Shown piece after piece: positions 1 through 7,745 of a DNA stretch of 28,376 nucleotides. The stretch is taken from NCBI GenBank assembly GCA_049589355.1, contig JBAWAP010000196.1, forward strand, positions 1-28,376. Reading direction: 5' to 3'. The notes beneath the pieces are model-generated. The model did no database searches and was not told the DNA's origin. It saw only the letters and a program-made list of their open reading frames with translations. The translations under genes and the position numbers were made by a program. The stretch's first letter is position 1, and every line of letters begins with the position of its first letter. The DNA is from JBAWAP01 sp049589355. Lineage in GTDB: Bacteria; Chloroflexota; Anaerolineae; VGOG01.

Positions 1-325
1 TCTCTGCACCGACGCTCTCTAAGTACCTCATTACCTCCCTCCTGGCCCTGGCGAAATAGCGCAACAAGGCTTTGTCAGAGCCCTTGAAACCTTTGATGGC
101 ACGTTGCGCACAGGTGCAACAACCAAGAGAAGCCCTGTAACTGCCAAGATCGCATCTCAGGCACTTACACAGCCTGATCATCATCAAACAGAAAGCTAAA
201 CTGTCCTCATTAGTCTCTGGCAAGGCAGAAACCCGCTCTACTAACTCCTCCCATTGCTCATCCCTCAGCCCCTTGAGGCTCTGGATACAGCGCGGTGGAA
301 ACAAGATTTCACTCTCAGGATACAT
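1..325 (-). CDS. Conserved hypothetical protein with paired CxxC motifs (3' end outside window)
   Basis: The reading frame opens at ATG 325 and is still open at the window edge, so about 108 N-terminal residues are visible and the C-terminus is missing. A GGGAG ribosome-binding site lies about 4 bases before the ATG. The protein begins MYPESEILFPPR. It has a cysteine cluster at residues 53-72: C53, C55, C58, C69, C70 and C72, which gives CxxC-x10-CxxC spacing (C55/C58 and C69/C72), followed by a basic helix. This suggests a zinc- or iron-binding knuckle. I have the impression of a Chloroflexota family of unknown function with the same CxxC pair, but that is from memory. It is the last visible gene after rubredoxin, the molybdoenzyme and the M50 protease, with a 93-bp gap to the protease. 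I propose no function beyond metal binding. Confidence 0.75.
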   Translation of the reverse strand, partial: MYPESEILFPPRCIQSLKGLRDEQWEELVERVSALPETNEDSLAFCLMMIRLCKCLRCDLGSYRASLGCCTCAQRAIKGFKGSDKALLRYFARARREVMRYLESVGAE

Positions 326-358
326 TTACTCCCACACCTCTACCTTGGATTTTGGTTG

Positions 359-377
359 CTGGAAATTCTATTTCCAG
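359..377. other. Small inverted repeat between protease and CxxC protein
   Basis: CTGGAAAT and ATTTCCAG form a perfect 8-bp stem around a 3-base loop, in the 93-bp gap downstream of the protease stop. No T tract follows on the minus strand, so it is not a convincing intrinsic terminator. It could be a weak mRNA hairpin or chance. Confidence 0.3.
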
Positions 378-418
378 GCGATGTCTACTCGTCATTGAGG
401 CCGCCGAAGTAGCCTTCC

Positions 419-1540
419 TCAGGTGCCCAACGCCGTCCGCACCTGTAGATAGCGGAGCACATCGCTGCGACGCAACAGGCCCATCAACCTCTCCCCATCC
501 ACCACTGGCAGTTGGCGAACGTCACGAGCATTCAGGCGCGCCAAGATGGTACTCCCATCATCTCCGGGGGAGACCGTCGCCAACTCCGCCCGAGGGGTCA
601 TGACTTCGCTTACCCGCGTGAAGGACCACCTCTCCCTGGGAACAGTCTTGACGTCGTGCAAGCAGATGATGCCCTGCAGGTTGCCGCCATCGGCCACGGG
701 ATAGGAATGCTCGCGGAGGCGCAATACGTAGTCGTCCACCAACTGCTGCAGGGTGAGATCCCCACTCACCGTAGCGAAGTCCGCGGTCATGAGATCACCA
801 GCTCTGACCTCCTCCAGCATTTCTTTGACCAGCACCTGGCGATAGCCGCTGGTGGCTGCACTGTACAGAAACCAGCCGATGAAGATGATCCAAAGTCCGT
901 TGAGCCATTGGCCTCCGAAGATCTGCCAGGTACCCCCAAGCATAAAAAGGAAGGCTATCCCTTGGCCAGCCCAAGAGGCCAGTCGGGTGGCCATCTTCAG
1001 GTTTCCGCTGAGCCCCCAGATCAATGCCCGCAGCACTCGTCCCCCATCCAAAGGGAAGCCAGGGACGAGGTTGAAAATGGCCAAGCTAACGTTGATCGTG
1101 GCCAGATAGCGAGCTAAAGCACTCAAGGGCTGGAGGAGACCTCGGGTCAAAAACCAGAGGATGCCGAAGGCTATCCCGGTGGCCAGGCTGAAGAAAGGCC
1201 CCACGATAGCCATGAGCAGCTCCTTGAGTGGCTTGTCTGGTTCCTCGGTGATCCTGGCCACACCGCCAAAGATGAAGAGGGTGATACTGTGCACCTCCTC
1301 TCCCTGGCTGATGGCCACCAGGGAATGGGCCAACTCGTGGCCCAACACCGAGCCGAAGAAGAGGATGCTGGTAATCGCGCCCACCGCCCAGTGCAACCAG
1401 GTTGGCCAGCGGGGATATTGCTGCGGAAAGTACGACCCGGCCAGGGTCCAGATGACTAAGGCGAAGATGATAAGCCAACTGGAATCTATGTTGATGTCTA
1501 TGCCAAAAACCTTCCCGATACGCCAAGTAGTTCTCATCAT
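419..1540 (-). CDS. Site-2-type zinc metalloprotease (M50) with C-terminal CBS domains
   Basis: This is a 373-residue intramembrane protease of the M50 family, which cuts membrane-bound substrates such as anti-sigma factors or signalling precursors. Zinc-site motifs are visible: HELAH at residues 68-72 and NLVPGFPLDGG at 157-167, whose aspartate completes the site. Hydrophobic segments lie around 21-38, 50-67, 108-130, 145-160 and 190-225. Residues from about 245 to 373 look like a pair of CBS modules (MTADFATV..., VMTPRAELATVSPGD..., RQLPVVDGERLMGLLRRSDVLRY), which in other proteins sense adenosyl nucleotides. This length and arrangement are normal for the bacterial membrane-plus-CBS subgroup. 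The start is ATG 1540, with AAAGGA about 12 bases upstream; a second ATG follows immediately. It lies 75 bp downstream of the molybdoenzyme and is probably co-transcribed with it. The substrate is unknown. Confidence 0.92.
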   Translation of the reverse strand: MMRTTWRIGKVFGIDINIDSSWLIIFALVIWTLAGSYFPQQYPRWPTWLHWAVGAITSILFFGSVLGHELAHSLVAISQGEEVHSITLFIFGGVARITEEPDKPLKELLMAIVGPFFSLATGIAFGILWFLTRGLLQPLSALARYLATINVSLAIFNLVPGFPLDGGRVLRALIWGLSGNLKMATRLASWAGQGIAFLFMLGGTWQIFGGQWLNGLWIIFIGWFLYSAATSGYRQVLVKEMLEEVRAGDLMTADFATVSGDLTLQQLVDDYVLRLREHSYPVADGGNLQGIICLHDVKTVPRERWSFTRVSEVMTPRAELATVSPGDDGSTILARLNARDVRQLPVVDGERLMGLLRRSDVLRYLQVRTALGT

Positions 1541-1615
1541 GTCACCAGTGTCCTTTCATTTCACCGCTTTCTGATAATCCCATCACGATATGGCTAAATC
1601 GCTTCGTCTCAGCCT

Positions 1616-2188
1616 TCAGCCAGCGTATCTCTCCTCTTCCCAGGGATCGGCGTTATTGTGGTAGCCTCGCTGTTCCCAGAATCCAGGGCGATCCTCGGCC
1701 ATGAGTTCCAATCCCCGCACCCACTTGGCGCTCTTGTAGAAGTAACGATTGGGGACCACCAATCGCAGCGGCCCACCGTACTCCGGAGGCAGTGCCTCCC
1801 CCTCGTAGCCATAGGCGAGTACGACGCTATCATTGAGCAAAGCCTCTAGAGGCAGGTTTGTGGTGTAACCTCCGTCGCAATGAACCAGCACATACGCCGC
1901 CTCGGATTTGGGGCGGGCCAAGCGCAGGAGCTCCTGCGGAGAGATCCCCTCCCAGCGAGTGTCCAGTTTGCTCCAGCCAGTGACGCAGTGAATGTCGGCT
2001 ACAACTTCTTTGACAGGCAAGGCCCGCAACTCATCGTAAGTCAACTTTACGGGACTCTCCACCAGCCCCCAGACCTGGAAATCCCACCTTCTTCGGTCAA
2101 AGGGCGGAATGGGGCCTTCGTGAAGAATGGGAAACCTCTCCGTCACATATTGGCCAGGCGGTATGCGCCGCCGGCGTTCTTCGCTCAT
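1616..2188 (-). CDS. Sulfite-oxidase-like molybdopterin-dependent oxidoreductase
   Basis: A 190-residue protein with the molybdopterin-binding fold of the sulfite oxidase/MsrP (YedY) superfamily. The cysteine expected to ligate molybdenum is C68 in DIHCVTGWSK. Further family features are LVHCDGGYTTNLPLEALL (103-120), YGGPLRLVVPNRYFYKSAKWV (137-157, counted through the block) and a GFWEQRGYHNNADPW C-terminus. It lacks a Tat or Sec signal, the haem domain and the dimerisation domain of full sulfite oxidases, so it is probably cytoplasmic and needs a separate electron partner. The rubredoxin gene 85 bp upstream is an obvious candidate, although that pairing is inference. GGAGG lies about 7 bases before ATG 2188. 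The substrate cannot be read from the sequence; S-oxide, N-oxide and sulfite chemistry are all known in the superfamily. Confidence 0.9.
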   Translation of the reverse strand: MSEERRRRIPPGQYVTERFPILHEGPIPPFDRRRWDFQVWGLVESPVKLTYDELRALPVKEVVADIHCVTGWSKLDTRWEGISPQELLRLARPKSEAAYVLVHCDGGYTTNLPLEALLNDSVVLAYGYEGEALPPEYGGPLRLVVPNRYFYKSAKWVRGLELMAEDRPGFWEQRGYHNNADPWEEERYAG

Positions 2189-2273
2189 CTGACCGCCTCC
2201 GCTTGTCTCCTAGCCGAACTGATGCAGCTTGTCAGCGCGCGGGTACAAATCCTTTCAAGTCCTTCGCTGCACC

Positions 2274-2435
2274 TCACTCGATCTTTTCAAACATGTCCTT
2301 TCCCGCCCCACATTCGGGGCAGACCCAATCGTCGGGCAAATCCTCAAAGGGTGTGCCAGGAGGTATGTCTCCCTCAGGATCGCCCGCCAACGGATCGTAG
2401 ATGTAACCACAGGCCAGACATTCCCACTTCTCCAT
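2274..2435 (-). CDS. Rubredoxin
   Basis: A 53-residue protein found by reading the minus strand directly. It has the two rubredoxin iron knuckles CLACGY (C6, C9) and CPECGAGK (C39, C42), the YDPLAGDPEGDIPPGTPFEDLP middle characteristic of rubredoxins (written here only as a description of residues 13-34), and W38 beside the second knuckle. It is a small one-iron electron carrier of the cytoplasm and has normal family length. The start at ATG 2435 is fixed by a strong AGGAGGT about 9 bases upstream. It is the first gene after a well-formed sigma70 promoter and is followed by the molybdoenzyme, so it may deliver electrons to or from that enzyme. It could equally serve oxygen or peroxide detoxification with a rubrerythrin-like protein such as the one encoded at 27.4-27.9 kb. 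Confidence 0.96.
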   Translation of the reverse strand: MEKWECLACGYIYDPLAGDPEGDIPPGTPFEDLPDDWVCPECGAGKDMFEKIE

Positions 2436-2488
2436 TTTCTTCGACCTCCTTCAGACCGGGTTTTCAGGAGCCAGACAGCCCCTCTAAT

Positions 2489-2517
2489 ATTTTACCAGAT
2501 TTAATCGCGTTCGTCAA
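2489..2517 (-). promoter_or_regulatory. Sigma70-type promoter for the rubredoxin operon
   Basis: On the minus strand TTGACG (2517-2512) and TAAAAT (2494-2489) are separated by exactly 17 bases, each one mismatch from consensus. Transcription should start near 2482, giving a leader of about 47 bases before the rubredoxin ATG. Three 16-bp-spaced repeats lie just upstream. Confidence 0.7.
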
Positions 2518-2533
2518 GAGTTTATATCAAACG

Positions 2534-2575
2534 CAAGTCAATGAGGCAACAAATCAATGGGTCAACAAGTCAATT
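2534..2575. repeat. Three 10-bp iterons at exact 16-bp spacing
   Basis: CAAGTCAATG (2534), CAAATCAATG (2550) and CAAGTCAATT (2566) recur at exactly 16-bp intervals. On the minus strand they sit about 52-93 bases upstream of the predicted rubredoxin transcription start. The third copy contains the stop codon (2570-2572) of the DUF2723 gene. They may be regulator-binding iterons or a decayed short tandem repeat. Confidence 0.6.
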
Positions 2576-4195
2576 GGTTTTCGGTAGCGACAGGCGATAC
2601 CACTCGCCCCCCAACGCCGGTTGCACGCGGAAGTGGTCTCTTAAGTTCCCGTAAACTCCCTCGGCATAAACAAGACGCCCCTCCCGCAAAGCGCCCTTCA
2701 GTTCTTGGATCAGGGTATCGGCGACCATTCCTTCTTCCGCGCCGTGTGGCGAGGCCTCCAGGATCGTGATATCGGGCCGCAGTTGCTCCACGTGCGCGAG
2801 GTAGTACATCGTATAGAGTGCCCGCCACTCCACAATCAGCAGCGCGTTATCGGGGAGAGATTTGAGCCTCCAGGTCAACATGCGCCGTGGTTCCTCCAGA
2901 TTGTAGAGCGGATAGGCGTAGTCTTCCTGCACAAACGTCGCGACACCGGCCCGAAGCGCCTGCCAGCGCGGAGCCCCGAAGGGCCGAACGACCATCAGAA
3001 CAAGGAGAGCCACCGCCAGCAGGTAGAGTGGCGCCAGGTAGCGGCGCTTTCTTACCGCCACCAGGTGCCGGTATGCCCACTCCAACAGAGAGCCTGCGCC
3101 ACAGCCTGTCGCTATCGCTACCAGCAGGGAGGTCGGAAGATAAAAGATGTACTTGTCCGGCGGCTGGTAGTGCAGGATGAAGTACAAGATTGTGGCAAAG
3201 GTCACCAGCCAACACACGCCTAACTTAGGTACAGTATGCAGCATCACAGTCACACCCAACATGGCACACAGGAGCATCAGCGAAGAGAACTCATCACTGA
3301 TGAGCCGGTCGCAATAGATGACAATCTCGTCCGCAATGTCCAGGTTCCCCGGGAACATCGCATCCTGCCACTGACGCCCCGTCATCGTCAACCACAGCCG
3401 CTTGAATGGACTATCCAAATCGGTGGCCTCGAGCCCCCATAGCGACCTTGAAGGGTAGATGGCGACCTGGACGAAACTTGAAGGCGGGTTGTTGAGGTCA
3501 AGCGCGAGGGACGCCAGTAGAAAGGCGCCCACCCCCAGAATCAGGCCCACCAAAGCGGCGAGCAAAGCCCGCCGCCACTGCGGCCAACGCAGACGTTGTA
3601 ACCACAAGGTCAAAATGACGAAGACGACCGCCGTCGGTGCCATCAGTACAACGAAGGCGTGGACGCCAAGGCCCAGACCCGCCAGCAAGGCAGCGAACAG
3701 CAAGGCGCGGTTGCGCTCAGCGGGAGCGTTGTGCCAACGCCACAAGAGGAGTAGAATTGCGCTCAGAAACGCCAGCGCTGGCGTATACACCTCGGCGATG
3801 ATGGCCTGCGACCAGAACGTGTACGAGAGCCCCAGCGCGACGCTCCCCAGCAAGGCGCCGATACGGCTGCGGGTCAGGTAGCGAGTCAGCAAGAAAACGC
3901 TGCTCACGGTCGTGGCCGCGCCTACCGCCGAAAGCAAGTTGACACGCCAGGCCAGCGAACCGATGGGCAGGAAACCGAGCAACCGTCCCAACAGCAAGTA
4001 GACAGGGTAGCCGGTTGAATGGGTCGTGCCCAGCGTGTAGGCCAGCGTCTGAAACTCGGCACTGTCCCCATAGAGCACGTCCGGAGCCAGGGTGCGCACA
4101 TACGCCGCCAGCGCGCATACCCCCACGGCTAGAGCGATCATGAAGTCTGTCCTGTTGGGCTCAGGAGCTTCGTGCGGGATGGTCGTGTCTCTCAT
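2570..4195 (-). CDS. DUF2723 multi-spanning membrane protein (mannosyltransferase-like)
   Basis: A 541-residue integral membrane protein of the DUF2723 group, which resembles protein O-mannosyltransferases and other GT-C glycosyltransferases. The hallmark is near the N-terminus: GDSAEFQ (43-49) in the first outside loop, followed by THSTGYPVYLLLGRL (58-72). D44 and E47 lie where GT-C enzymes carry their catalytic acids. About ten hydrophobic segments follow, with a soluble C-terminal tail of roughly 110 residues. The minus-strand frame stays open 83 codons further upstream, but that part lies antiparallel-free inside the preceding gene's codons, is arginine-rich and looks non-coding. ATG 4195 overlaps the stop of the upstream gene as ATGA, so I chose it. 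It is the last gene of the sugar locus. It probably transfers a sugar from a lipid carrier, but donor and acceptor are unknown. Confidence 0.85.
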   Translation of the reverse strand: MRDTTIPHEAPEPNRTDFMIALAVGVCALAAYVRTLAPDVLYGDSAEFQTLAYTLGTTHSTGYPVYLLLGRLLGFLPIGSLAWRVNLLSAVGAATTVSSVFLLTRYLTRSRIGALLGSVALGLSYTFWSQAIIAEVYTPALAFLSAILLLLWRWHNAPAERNRALLFAALLAGLGLGVHAFVVLMAPTAVVFVILTLWLQRLRWPQWRRALLAALVGLILGVGAFLLASLALDLNNPPSSFVQVAIYPSRSLWGLEATDLDSPFKRLWLTMTGRQWQDAMFPGNLDIADEIVIYCDRLISDEFSSLMLLCAMLGVTVMLHTVPKLGVCWLVTFATILYFILHYQPPDKYIFYLPTSLLVAIATGCGAGSLLEWAYRHLVAVRKRRYLAPLYLLAVALLVLMVVRPFGAPRWQALRAGVATFVQEDYAYPLYNLEEPRRMLTWRLKSLPDNALLIVEWRALYTMYYLAHVEQLRPDITILEASPHGAEEGMVADTLIQELKGALREGRLVYAEGVYGNLRDHFRVQPALGGEWYRLSLPKTN

Positions 4196-5298
4196 ACTGT
4201 TGCCTGACGTGAAATGTCTTCTTGAGCCAAGGTCTTGAGAAACGCCTGCGCCCGTTCCGGATCTACAAACTCCTGGCCAGAATGCTCGATCACCAGCAGG
4301 AATCCGCGTCCTCCCAGATGCTCGACGATGGTCCGCGCGCCTTCGGAGCTGACAAACACCTGGCACAGCTTGCCGCCATCGCGGATGCGTTTCAGCAAGG
4401 GCAACCATTGATCGGGTGATGGTTGCCCGGCGCCAGGAATCCATTGGATACCGCGCAAGCGGGGTATGGAAAGCAGTAAATCCAGGTGTGGGATCTGCCC
4501 CTTGCCATCCAGGTGATAAAAGCCATGATCCAGGTGATCGCAGCAGGCGATGAGATCGGGCAGCACGAACCGCTCAAACATGGCCGGCGAGATCATGTAG
4601 GCAAAGTCGCACTGGAGCATGTAGGTTTTGCCGGTAGACCAGATCGGAGTCCAACAGGATGTACCACGGCAGGGTGGGCGAATCAAGGCGTCCAGCTCGT
4701 CGTAATAGCGCAGCCACAGATTCGTAATCTGCCCCGCCACCCGCTCAACCTCCTCGGGACAGTCAATCAGATCGAACAGCAGCCTTTCGGTCTCAAGAAA
4801 TGAGGCCAGAACATCCAGATTCCCGCCCAGGTCCGTATGTGAAACGGCGAGTCGTCCCTCATAGCGCTCGACGACAGCCGAGGTCAATGCCTTCACTCGT
4901 TTCCACCAGATATTCTCGGCGTCGTATCCCAAGTTGATATCCTGGATATCCTTCTTTTGGGACGGTGAGAACCACACGGTCTCCGACGGGTCAACCACGC
5001 TGTTGACATTTGAGCCCAAAAAACCGGCCAGGATGCCCGGGCCACAGTTGATCCACCACCATGGGAACGCATCGCCGTAAAAGTGCGTCGCCGCCAAAAA
5101 AAGCTCGTACCGGTCAACCACTTCATCGGCCGGCATGTCGAGCGGATAACTGCTCAAGTATGCGTAAGGCTTTTCTTGCGGGATTGGATCGGTAACGGCC
5201 AACCAGACCAGCGGCCGTTCCAGCTCGCCCGCCCACCAGGCCATCATGTCGCGTTCGACGCGCGTCCAATCTTCCTCAGTAAACTGCAATGTTGGCAT
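4192..5298 (-). CDS. Uroporphyrinogen-decarboxylase-like (URO-D superfamily) protein
   Basis: A 368-residue soluble protein that I place in the URO-D/corrinoid-methyltransferase (MtaA/CmuA-like) superfamily. This rests on the C-terminal half: LQCDFAYMISPAMFERFVLP (228-247), GFYHLDGKGQIPHLDLLLSI (259-278) and IQWIPGAGQPSPDQW (284-298). This is the layout of a TIM-barrel enzyme with C230 and H262 as possible metal ligands. It is not a haem-synthesis enzyme in the strict sense: the N-terminal RP-rich substrate loop of HemE is absent. Members of this subgroup often accompany glycoside hydrolases in Planctomycetes, Armatimonadetes and Chloroflexota, by my recollection, and have no assigned reaction. 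It follows the GH2 lipoprotein by 57 bp and is coupled to the DUF2723 gene through an ATGA overlap. Confidence is high for the superfamily and low for any activity. Confidence 0.75.
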   Translation of the reverse strand: MPTLQFTEEDWTRVERDMMAWWAGELERPLVWLAVTDPIPQEKPYAYLSSYPLDMPADEVVDRYELFLAATHFYGDAFPWWWINCGPGILAGFLGSNVNSVVDPSETVWFSPSQKKDIQDINLGYDAENIWWKRVKALTSAVVERYEGRLAVSHTDLGGNLDVLASFLETERLLFDLIDCPEEVERVAGQITNLWLRYYDELDALIRPPCRGTSCWTPIWSTGKTYMLQCDFAYMISPAMFERFVLPDLIACCDHLDHGFYHLDGKGQIPHLDLLLSIPRLRGIQWIPGAGQPSPDQWLPLLKRIRDGGKLCQVFVSSEGARTIVEHLGGRGFLLVIEHSGQEFVDPERAQAFLKTLAQEDISRQATV

Positions 5299-5355
5299 GT
5301 GCTTCTTCTATGACGCGAGTCTCAGAATGCGAATCCCTTCCCGACATGGCCAATC

Positions 5356-7653
5356 TCACTCCCCTTCTGAATCATACGAACGCTCGATGACCGTGAACCC
5401 GGTGGGCCGGATGACGCTCACGCTGAGCACGTATTCGGCTTCCGGCACCGCCCATTCCGCCTGACCCGACCACTCAGATCCCGGTTCGAGCGTCGGGAGG
5501 GCGATCTCGCCCTCCGAGAACACCGTTTCACCCTCCGGTGAGGTTACGGCCCAATGCAGCTTGTACTCGCGCAGGGTGTAGGCTGGCATGTCCGTCTCCA
5601 CGGGACCTCGCGTCCGCAGGGTCACGGTGGCGCTCCGGCTGTTCCCGTGGGCCGGGGAAAAGGTCACCGACTCGATCAACACCGGGGTGTACTCATCGCG
5701 CAGCAGATACCACGAGCCACGCCGATTCCGCTCCGCATCCACCACGCCCGTCATGAAGCCACTGGGCGTCCGATAGTCCTGGTAGCTCCAAAAGATCACT
5801 GCTGCGACGAACGGCTTGCCGCGGAATATCTCCATTTGCTCGGCGATTACCATCTGGCGCTGCTCGTCGGCCTCCTCCGAGTCCGAGGGTATGCCTTCTG
5901 GGATGAAGTAATACTTCGCTGGGTCGAGCTCGCTGGTGGGCGGTCCCCAGCGGTTCCAACGCGGTTCAAAACCGAACTCAGATATGATGACCACTTTGTC
6001 GGGCCAGGCCGCGTGGATGTCGTCCAGCGCCTGGTCGAGGATGTCCTTGGGGCCATGCCACGTGCCGAGGTACTGATTCATCATCACAAAGTCCGTCAGG
6101 GCGGTGGCGTCGGATTCGGGATCGCTGGCCAGGCGATGGGAGGCGAACCCCACCGGGCGCGTGGGGTCGAGCGACTTGACGAACGCGACCATCTCGCGGG
6201 TGAACTCGTTGCCAGCCCGCGTATTAGATTGGTACTCGTTGCCCACACTCCACGCCCACACCGACGGGTGATTGAAGTTGGCGATGATCATCTCGCGGAG
6301 CTGCTGCTTCTCCAGTTCGCGCATTTGCTTCCTTGCCATCTGTTCGGCGGTGAGCTGCCAGGCCGGCACCTCGGGGATCAGCATGATGCCGTTGCGGTCG
6401 CAGTAGTCGAGGATGAACTGGTGCTGGGGGTAATGCACCGGGCGCGAGAACACCACGTTGAGCATCTTCAGATCGTCGTAGTCCGCCGCCATCATCGTCA
6501 CCGTCTCGGCCAGACCGTACCAGGGCGAGTCGGCGTGGCGAGTGAGCCCCACCAGCCGCATTGGCTCCCCGTTCAGGTAGAAGCGCGCCTCCTTCAACTC
6601 CACCAGGCGGATGCCGAACGTCACCTCGCCGCCGTGCAGCAGTGTGCCGTCGGCGCCGAGAAGTGAGGCCGACCAGCAGTAGAGGTGGGGATGGTCAAAG
6701 TGCCACAGCCTGGGCTTCGAGACCGTGGCCGTCAATTGAACGTCGGCGCTCTCGCCTGGCGAGACTCTGACCGGCTCTGTAAGAATGGATTCCAACACGG
6801 ATAGGCCGGTGCCATCGTCGAACACATCGGCGGTCAGCGTGCCCTCCAGGGGTTCGGTGGACATATTGCTGACGGTCACTGTCGCCATGATGGTTGCCGT
6901 GTCCGCCTCATCTACCCCCACCAGGTTCGGTGTGGCCACTACCATCTGGCGGGCGATGAAGGCACGGCTGGTCATCTCCAGCGAGACGTCGCGCACGATG
7001 CCGCCATAGTTCCACCAGTCGTACGTCCAGTCCTTGCTCGGACTGGCCGGGATGCGGTCTAAGGCACGCTTGTTGTCTACCTGCACGGCGATGACGTTCT
7101 CTGCGCCGGGCTTGGCAATCCCACTCACGTCGAACTCGAACGGGGTATACCCTCCCTCATGCGCACCCAGGTACTGGCCGTTGAGCCAGACGCGCGCCAG
7201 GTAAAAAACCGCCCCAAAGTGCAGGCGCAGGTGCGCGTCTTGTGCCTTGGCGGGGAGCGCGAAGGTGCGGCGGTACCAGGCTATACCATCGTAATCAGCG
7301 TGCTCCTCCATCACCCCCCAGGTGTGCGGCACCGTCACCACCGCCCACCCGGAATCGTCAAAGTCGGGGGCCGCCCAGCCCTTGTTCTCCCCGACCTCAC
7401 CAGGGTCAACGGCAAAGCGCCACTCGCCGGAAAGGGAGAGAGAATCGGCTGAGACGGCCAGCAGGAGATAAGAGTCAGGGATGGGAACAGGGGTGGAAGT
7501 GGGAGTAGGGATGGGTATTGGCGTGGTCGTGGCTACCGCTGTTGGCGTCGGCATTTGGGCAGGGCCACAGCCACTCAAGCCCAACATACTCATAAATAAC
7601 GACACCCCAGCAATGGGGTGAAGCGTTCTGGAAAGACAACGTGAAGCAGCCAT
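5356..7653 (-). CDS. Secreted glycoside hydrolase family 2 lipoprotein
   Basis: A 765-residue GH2 enzyme. The N-terminus has a hydrophobic signal and the lipobox LSGC (C29), followed by a proline/threonine linker (about 33-60), so the enzyme should be anchored on the outside of the membrane. The order is sugar-binding jelly roll (about 70-230; YLARVWLNGQYLGAHEGGY), immunoglobulin-like domain (about 235-350) and TIM barrel (about 355-650), then a C-terminal beta region. The expected acid/base is E473 in SVGNEYQSN and the nucleophile E559 in IISEFGFE. It is smaller than LacZ and closer in build to beta-glucuronidase or short beta-galactosidases, so the sugar specificity is uncertain (beta-galactoside, beta-glucuronide or beta-mannoside). 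GGAGGT lies 5 bases before ATG 7653. It lies 92 bp after the LacZ-type gene and probably makes the first outside cut of the glycan. Confidence 0.9.
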   Translation of the reverse strand: MAASRCLSRTLHPIAGVSLFMSMLGLSGCGPAQMPTPTAVATTTPIPIPTPTSTPVPIPDSYLLLAVSADSLSLSGEWRFAVDPGEVGENKGWAAPDFDDSGWAVVTVPHTWGVMEEHADYDGIAWYRRTFALPAKAQDAHLRLHFGAVFYLARVWLNGQYLGAHEGGYTPFEFDVSGIAKPGAENVIAVQVDNKRALDRIPASPSKDWTYDWWNYGGIVRDVSLEMTSRAFIARQMVVATPNLVGVDEADTATIMATVTVSNMSTEPLEGTLTADVFDDGTGLSVLESILTEPVRVSPGESADVQLTATVSKPRLWHFDHPHLYCWSASLLGADGTLLHGGEVTFGIRLVELKEARFYLNGEPMRLVGLTRHADSPWYGLAETVTMMAADYDDLKMLNVVFSRPVHYPQHQFILDYCDRNGIMLIPEVPAWQLTAEQMARKQMRELEKQQLREMIIANFNHPSVWAWSVGNEYQSNTRAGNEFTREMVAFVKSLDPTRPVGFASHRLASDPESDATALTDFVMMNQYLGTWHGPKDILDQALDDIHAAWPDKVVIISEFGFEPRWNRWGPPTSELDPAKYYFIPEGIPSDSEEADEQRQMVIAEQMEIFRGKPFVAAVIFWSYQDYRTPSGFMTGVVDAERNRRGSWYLLRDEYTPVLIESVTFSPAHGNSRSATVTLRTRGPVETDMPAYTLREYKLHWAVTSPEGETVFSEGEIALPTLEPGSEWSGQAEWAVPEAEYVLSVSVIRPTGFTVIERSYDSEGE

Positions 7654-7745
7654 AGTCTACCTCCGTTATCCTGATGTCAAGCTGTAATCGCTCGACGTGT
7701 AACGTCGCAGCGTCGGCCCGTAGTGTCTCCCAGTGCGAAGCTCCG

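Noticed and set aside
2534..2575. Possible CRISPR-like or origin-type array
   Set aside because: Only three 10-bp copies with 6-bp gaps: too short for CRISPR repeats and spacers, and no replication gene is nearby.
4196..4444. Upstream extension of the DUF2723 gene
   Set aside because: The extra 83 codons overlap the URO-D-like gene, are arginine-rich and precede the normal DUF2723 N-terminus. ATG 4195 with its ATGA overlap is better.
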